Assembly (NCBI GenBank): GCA_031258195.1
Contig: JAIRNF010000022.1
Location: 1 to 64,000, forward strand
Length of the DNA stretch: 64,000 nucleotides
Direction: 5' to 3'
Origin: Prevotellaceae bacterium
Lineage (GTDB): Bacteria > Bacteroidota > Bacteroidia > Bacteroidales > UBA932
Positions 59,901 to 64,000 of this stretch are shown piece by piece. The translations under genes and the position numbers were made by a program. Under the pieces are notes generated by a model, which saw only the letters and a list, made by a program, of their open reading frames with translations, ran no database searches and had not been told where the DNA came from. Every line of letters starts with the position of its first letter. Within the stretch, counting starts at the first letter, position 1.

Positions 59901-62900
59901 GCACCACCACCGTTGCCATGCTGTTATACAGGCGGTTGTTCTGCACCATAGTAAGCTGAACGGCTATACCACCCCTATGCTCTTCTCTAATAGGAATCTC
60001 GATACGCTTAGGCGTTTTACCTACTTTTATAATTTGCTTTTCGATAAACTTATTTTTCAGCATAACCTCGTACATAACGTACGATTTATCTTCGCCACCG
60101 GCGACGGTAAATACGGCATTCTCGCCGGGTTCTGCGGTTGCTTTAACCGTCTTTAGCCAGCTATCCATTGTGCGGATCGGCTCGGGTTTAACCGACTCCA
60201 GCTGAACGTACATTTGCTGCTCTACCTCTATACCGTTTTCGTTACGGGCTTTGATATCGATTTTATACCAACCCGATTTTGCGTTACGCAGCGATGTCAG
60301 ATCCAGCTCTTTGCTGTCTTTTGTATCTACGCTAACGGTTGTAACCTGCTTCAATACTTGGTATTTGGTAGGTATATCCTCTTCGCCGTAAGGGTCTTGC
60401 GGGAAATGTTTTACAAATTCATCGCGCGACATAGCCAACGTATCGGGCGCATTCCATAAACGTTTACGGATAATACGGTCGGGCGATTTTAGCTCGCTTA
60501 CCGTTACATTTAACTTTGTAGGCGTAGCCTCTCCGTTAAGGTTGGTAGCCGATACGGGGAAGCTGAACTTTTCGCCTGCCGTAATAATGTCTGGTATGCC
60601 AACGTAAACCATTAACGGCTTATTGCTGATACGGAGGTCTAACCTACCGCTACGTGTTTCGCCGTTAACATCGGTAATGTCGGCTGTTACGGTATAGGTG
60701 TACATTAAGTTGTCGTTCTTAACATCGTCGGCAAGCGCCTTAAAGTCGATGGTAAATTCGCCTTTATCGTTTGTGGTTAGCATGCCCGAAACAATCTCGC
60801 GCGACTCGTCCTGTATAGGAGGCCACCACCAGTAGTAGAAGCGATAGCTTATATTGCGCTGTACACGATACTGCACTCCGGCGTTATCAACCGCATATCC
60901 GACAAGGGATTTAGCGGTTCCGGAAACCTTAACATCATCGTTAAGCTTATAGGTTTTGGTAACAGGTGTGAATGTTACATCGAAAGTCGGTCGTTTATAT
61001 TCTTCTACGCTAAAGTAGTGCTGACCGCCGTATGTACGTAGGCTCATTTTTCCGTTAAGCAGCCCCTGCGGAAGGGTAAAGCTACCCTGTATGCTACCAA
61101 ACTCGTTGCTAACAAAGCGCCGGGTCGATACTACTTTACTATTCACATCCCGCAACTCTACGTTAACCTCGCGCCTGCCTACTACCTGATTATCGCCGTC
61201 GTTGTTGGTAGTATATACCAAACCTTTAAAGTAAACGGTTTGACCGGGGCGATAGATAGCACGGTCGGTAAAAAATACTACGTTCTCCCTGCTGCCGTTA
61301 TAATGGCTATATTCGTATATATTAGGCGCTCCTACAATCTTTTTATCGCCGTGCGATATTTTCAACTTTCCGATATAAGTGGTGTAGTTTCTGTCGTCGG
61401 TTGCTCTTGTTTCAACACTTGCTGTGCCATCTTTACCTGTTGTATAGGTAGCTTTCAGCTTATCAATATTTTTACCTCTTACGCTAGAGTAAGTCGATAT
61501 ATATGCTTCCACCTTTGCTCCCTCAACGGGTTTACCTGTTACACGGTCGGTAACATATACCATCATTTTATTGTCGGCGATGCTATGCGTCAAAAACGTT
61601 AAGCCGTAAACCTGAAGATAAACGGCAGTCAGCACAAAGTCTTTTTCGTTATCGCCTAACGACATAAAGTCTGTACGGTTCGTTGCAACAACCAAGTAAT
61701 GCCCCTGCGCAAGACCTTGCAGCATCATCTCTGCGGAATACGACTGATAGTCGGGTTGCGACGCTGTACTTGCCTTTTGTACCGAAACCGCCTTTTTACC
61801 TTTAAGCGGTTTTTTATAGTCGTACGAGGTAATTGAAATATATTCGTCCTCGCCTACCGAATAGATAAAGAAATGTATCTCGTTTACATTGCGGTAAGTA
61901 GCCTTATACAGCATTGGGCTGTTAGGCGTTTGATAGGCATCGATATTAAGCGACAACTCCGGCGCGGTAATTTCTTCTTGCAACGATTCGGCATACGAAG
62001 GAAGATTTGTGCTAAGCCGCATCTTACGGATTTCATCGCACAGCTTGTATGCTTCTACCAGCTTAGCGCGATATTCGGGTTTTTGAGTGGCACGCCAGCT
62101 TATACCCTGATTTTTGTAAAGGTATGCCAGCTCGTAGGCGATACGCGCATAGTTAGCCGATGTAGGACGCTCGTCGAGCATGGCTTTCAGCGCTTTTTCG
62201 TATAGCTCGTCGGCATTACCGTAGATACCGTTATTTCTAACGTACGATAGGCGGCGTAAGTCAAGATCGATATATGCTGCAACGGCGCTCTCGGCTAGGC
62301 TGGTAAGTTCGGCGTGGCGAAACGACAGCAAACGTTGGTATAGCTGTAACGATTTATACTTTACCGACGAGGTATCGGTAGCAGGTAGCGTAAGGTTAAT
62401 AAAGCTACGTGCCGAGCCAAAGTAGGCGGGATCGTTTATAATAAAGGCATCCTGCGGGCGGGCTTCGTCGAAGTAAGAGGCGCTTAGGGTTTGCAACGCT
62501 CTAAAGCCCAACAAATCGTAAATGGTGGGCAGGTAGGTGAGACCTTGGCTACTTCTGCTAAGAATTTCGTTAAAATCGGCGGTGGGTGTTTTCTGTAAGA
62601 TATTTTCGTCTTGTACAGAGAGCATGTAGTAGCGCACCGATTCGTCTATCAGCTGCGCTGCGCTCCACGTTTTAAAGTCCTCGGGGTTGGTGCTTACGCT
62701 GGTACGGTCGTACAAGACCCAGCGGTTGTTCTGGTAGTACTCTGCAAAGAAATCGCCAAGGTAGGCATATACAATCGACTTCGTAGGCTGCGGCAGCTTC
62801 TCGGCATCGGCCTTAAGCGCGCTAAGTATTGCCGTAGGCGCATCCTCTTCGGTTTCGCCCATTATGCGAGTACGGTAGCTGATAGCCTTAACTACTTGGG

Positions 62901-63096
62901 CGTACGCCTTGTCTTTAAGGGCGAGATCGTACAGATTCTGCACCTTTTCTAAAGCCGACTTGAGTAACCGGTCTTGGGTGTAGAACTTTTCAATCTCTTT
63001 CCATTCGTTTTCGTATTTCATCTTTTGGTTGTTTTGTGCGCTAGCGGCAATACAGCCCAAACAGAGCGTTAGTAAGCACAACGAAAATCGTTTCAT
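56977..63096 (-). CDS. Alpha-2-macroglobulin family protein
   Basis: This 2039-residue secreted protein has a signal peptide (about 1-20), a long N-terminal helical region of about 370 residues, macroglobulin MG domains with the MG2-type pattern FFTDRAIYRPGQTVYFKG (about residue 610), a bait-region-like acidic stretch near 1215-1255 and a thioester domain with YPYECAEQTF. Cys1495 and Gln1498 form the CxEQ thioester site, here CAEQ, so the protein is probably able to bind proteases covalently. Bacterial macroglobulins guard the periplasm or surface against foreign proteases. Unlike many bacterial cases, no penicillin-binding protein 1C gene is beside it. Confidence 0.93.
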   Translation of the reverse strand: MKRFSLCLLTLCLGCIAASAQNNQKMKYENEWKEIEKFYTQDRLLKSALEKVQNLYDLALKDKAYAQVVKAISYRTRIMGETEEDAPTAILSALKADAEKLPQPTKSIVYAYLGDFFAEYYQNNRWVLYDRTSVSTNPEDFKTWSAAQLIDESVRYYMLSVQDENILQKTPTADFNEILSRSSQGLTYLPTIYDLLGFRALQTLSASYFDEARPQDAFIINDPAYFGSARSFINLTLPATDTSSVKYKSLQLYQRLLSFRHAELTSLAESAVAAYIDLDLRRLSYVRNNGIYGNADELYEKALKAMLDERPTSANYARIAYELAYLYKNQGISWRATQKPEYRAKLVEAYKLCDEIRKMRLSTNLPSYAESLQEEITAPELSLNIDAYQTPNSPMLYKATYRNVNEIHFFIYSVGEDEYISITSYDYKKPLKGKKAVSVQKASTASQPDYQSYSAEMMLQGLAQGHYLVVATNRTDFMSLGDNEKDFVLTAVYLQVYGLTFLTHSIADNKMMVYVTDRVTGKPVEGAKVEAYISTYSSVRGKNIDKLKATYTTGKDGTASVETRATDDRNYTTYIGKLKISHGDKKIVGAPNIYEYSHYNGSRENVVFFTDRAIYRPGQTVYFKGLVYTTNNDGDNQVVGRREVNVELRDVNSKVVSTRRFVSNEFGSIQGSFTLPQGLLNGKMSLRTYGGQHYFSVEEYKRPTFDVTFTPVTKTYKLNDDVKVSGTAKSLVGYAVDNAGVQYRVQRNISYRFYYWWWPPIQDESREIVSGMLTTNDKGEFTIDFKALADDVKNDNLMYTYTVTADITDVNGETRSGRLDLRISNKPLMVYVGIPDIITAGEKFSFPVSATNLNGEATPTKLNVTVSELKSPDRIIRKRLWNAPDTLAMSRDEFVKHFPQDPYGEEDIPTKYQVLKQVTTVSVDTKDSKELDLTSLRNAKSGWYKIDIKARNENGIEVEQQMYVQLESVKPEPIRTMDSWLKTVKATAEPGENAVFTVAGGEDKSYVMYEVMLKNKFIEKQIIKVGKTPKRIEIPIREEHRGGIAVQLTMVQNNRLYNSMATVVVPYTNKMLDISFTTFRDKLQPGEEEKWTLTIKNKGGEKEAAEMAAALYDASLDAFVPHAWASFYSFYPTRGYYYYSWSGGAIQAPQNVYNVIYRGSGSYYMPNYEALMSISYGYGYYGYSRNAEMRLQGAVAYSAVPMLDMVADESMELEEMVVSEQSARVPAAKVQDNKEADKMLIAQAGGSEADNGVTPEQLTEIATRQNFNETAFFYPQLRTNKEGEVIIDFVIPEALTRWKMLGFAHTKDFKVGTVTNELVTQKEVAISANAPRFFRENDKIIFTAKINNLTEGALNGKAMLRLYDATNMQPIEAKLLKSEQTLDFTVPVEGSTGVKWTLQIPYDVQAVGYKLTAQAGAHTDGEEKIVPVLTNSMLVTETMPFSVRAGETKKLTFDKLRNHKSNTLRNHTLTLEYTSNPAWYAVLALPYLMEYPYECAEQTFSRFYANSLASAVTNSSPKVKQIFDRWNAQGSQALLSNLEKNQELKQVMVEETPWVMQADNEAERKKRVAVLFDLNRMGNELGRAYNKLVKMQCGNGGIPWFDGMEPSRYITQHIVAGFAHLEKLNALDSRYDVVNMICRGLSYLDGEIRKDYDDLLKYKRKLDEMQLGYTQVHFLYAASFSKHKPGNKSQSEAFDYYFGQAEKFWTKLSVYEQAMIALTLHRYGKTDVAMKIIASLKERAQQSEEMGMYWADNRLGYFWYQAPIETQALLIEAFNEVANDTRSVEEMKIWLLRQKQTTDWKTTKATSEAVYALLMTGSSLLDNDKPPQVELGGKALDKIAVEPIRPEAGTGYVKTAWNGVDIKQSMGELKATNANSSGIAWGALYWQYFEQLDKITHAETNLKLNKQLFLKKITAKGEVLEPLSENNVLKVGNLVKVRMELRADRDFEYVHLKDMRASGFEPVSTVSGYRYEGGLDYYESVKDASVNFFISYLRKGTYVFEYELRVAHAGDFSNGITTFQCMYAPEFSSHSEGIRIKVE

Positions 63097-63240
63097 ACCT
63101 GATAATGTTTAAGTTGATACAAAGTTAACATTTTGCCGTGCCATATGTTTGGCTAGCTGTTACATTTTATAGACGCAAGGCGAGGAGGAATTCCACAAAT
63201 AACGTGCAAAAAATGTGTACGGGCTGAATATGAGATAAAT

Positions 63241-63308
63241 CGTCATTTCGAGCAAAGCGAAAAACCTGTTGAAAAGTGAGCAGATTTCTCGCTTTGCTCG
63301 AAATGACG
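63241..63308. repeat. Dispersed palindrome, copy 8 (TTTC subtype)
   Basis: The outer 20 bp pair perfectly (CGTCATTTCGAGCAAAGCGA at the left end) and the centre is shorter than in other copies. It lies upstream of the macroglobulin gene. Confidence 0.85.
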
Positions 63309-63382
63309 AAATAACTAAACAAAACGATAGCCTTCTACAAAGAAAGCTGCCGTTTTGTTTGTATTCTAGGTTGTTAAAGCTA

Positions 63383-64000
63383 TTATACGTTGAAGGTTGT
63401 AGTTGATTCGTTATAAGTTATCATGAGGACAGATTTATACGGATTAGCAAGATCAAGCCCCTGCCACACTTTTACGATCAAAGAACTGAAGGTAACATAA
63501 CATAGCAGCTTAAAACAGCCATATTTGTACTGCCAGAGATATCTATTGAGGTTAAAAAGTTACCGTGACAGAGTAGAGCAAACAGACTACTACTGCTCAC
63601 ATCTAGTGTGCTTAACCGATTATCATAACAGTGAAAATAGTATAGCTCAGTATGTTTGCCAACATCTATGTCAGTCAGCTTATTTTCAGAACAATCGAAA
63701 TAAAACAGCTGTATATTTTACCAATATCCAAGCTAGCCAGTTGATTTTTTCTACAATTTAGCCTATATAAATCTACACACCCGCTAATATTCAACAAAGA
63801 CAGCCTATTATCAGAACAATACAACTCTCTCAATGCTGTATTCTCGCGAAAAACTAAAGATGTAAGCTGGTTATCTTGACATTCTACTTTCATTAATTTT
63901 GTATTCCCGCTAACATTTCATGATTTTAGCTGATTGTTGTAGCAGTATAAGAACATTAACTCCCTATTCTTACTAACATCCAACTTAGCCAACCGGTTAT
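63383..64000 (-). pseudogene. Broken leucine-rich-repeat protein gene, right edge
   Basis: On the minus strand repeated units of about 21 residues of the type L..LYC.NNQL..LDVS.NT.L can be read from the window edge down to a TAA at 63383, but in three frames. There is an in-frame TGA near 63931 (LKS*NVSGN), a shift near 63715 (LDIGK to LFYFDCSEN) and another near 63480 (LSCY to KVWQGLDLANPY). The family is the secreted LRR proteins of Bacteroidetes. The 5' end is outside the window. Confidence 0.8.

Noticed and set aside
18272..63308. The repeats as a CRISPR array
   Set aside because: Copies are dispersed singly between genes, are internally palindromic, and no cas genes are present.

Overview
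The window is a chromosomal segment from a member of the Bacteroidetes, most likely the order Bacteroidales. The evidence is a SusC/SusD pair, a type IX secretion (T9SS) type-B substrate followed by a PorP/SprF protein, GldA, DUF4837 next to RseP, the two-exbD energy-transduction cluster, and promoters of the Bacteroidetes type (TTTG, about 19-20 bp, TAnnTTTG) in front of both tRNA genes. A superoxide reductase and an OxyR with its redox cysteines suggest an anaerobe or microaerophile that copes with oxygen. No genus can be named from the sequence alone.

Layout. 0-9.9 kb: rnhB and superoxide reductase, initiator tRNA, rhomboid protease, a small regulator with an inverted-repeat operator candidate, a degenerate LytM membrane protein with dxr, rseP and a DUF4837 lipoprotein, then tRNA-Glu, rpsT and radC. 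9.9-20 kb (minus strand): susD/susC, nadB, rnhA, an acidic protein, DUF3109 and gpmI. 20-33 kb: rnr; exbB, a membrane protein and two exbD genes; ansA, tatD, a DUF1254 protein; then oxyR, pgk and sppA. 33-49 kb: a broken cardiolipin synthase, mdh, queD, polA, a broken TonB-plug/MG2-type gene, a secreted phosphatase, purine nucleoside phosphorylase, lpxK, a ROK kinase operon, gldA and a coiled-coil membrane protein. 49-64 kb is accessory: a frameshifted XRE gene, an IS1595-type transposase fossil, the T9SS substrate with SprF, an unrecognised three-gene operon, a frameshifted lipoprotein gene, a 2039-residue alpha-2-macroglobulin and a broken leucine-rich-repeat gene running off the right edge.

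How it fits together. Most genes are housekeeping: glycolysis (glk, gpmI, pgk), NAD, isoprenoid and lipid A synthesis, queuosine, RNA and DNA metabolism. Envelope and surface functions (SusCD, ExbBD, RseP, SppA, T9SS, macroglobulin) are spread through the window. Two further features stand out. The first is a dispersed family of about 80-bp intergenic palindromes (five clear copies and at least three decayed ones) whose arms vary in step so that both long and short hairpins are kept. The second is a concentration of genes broken by single-base indels and stop codons between 33 and 64 kb, against none clearly broken in the first 33 kb. The best candidate for something undescribed is the three-gene operon at 54.3-56.0 kb; its function is unknown.
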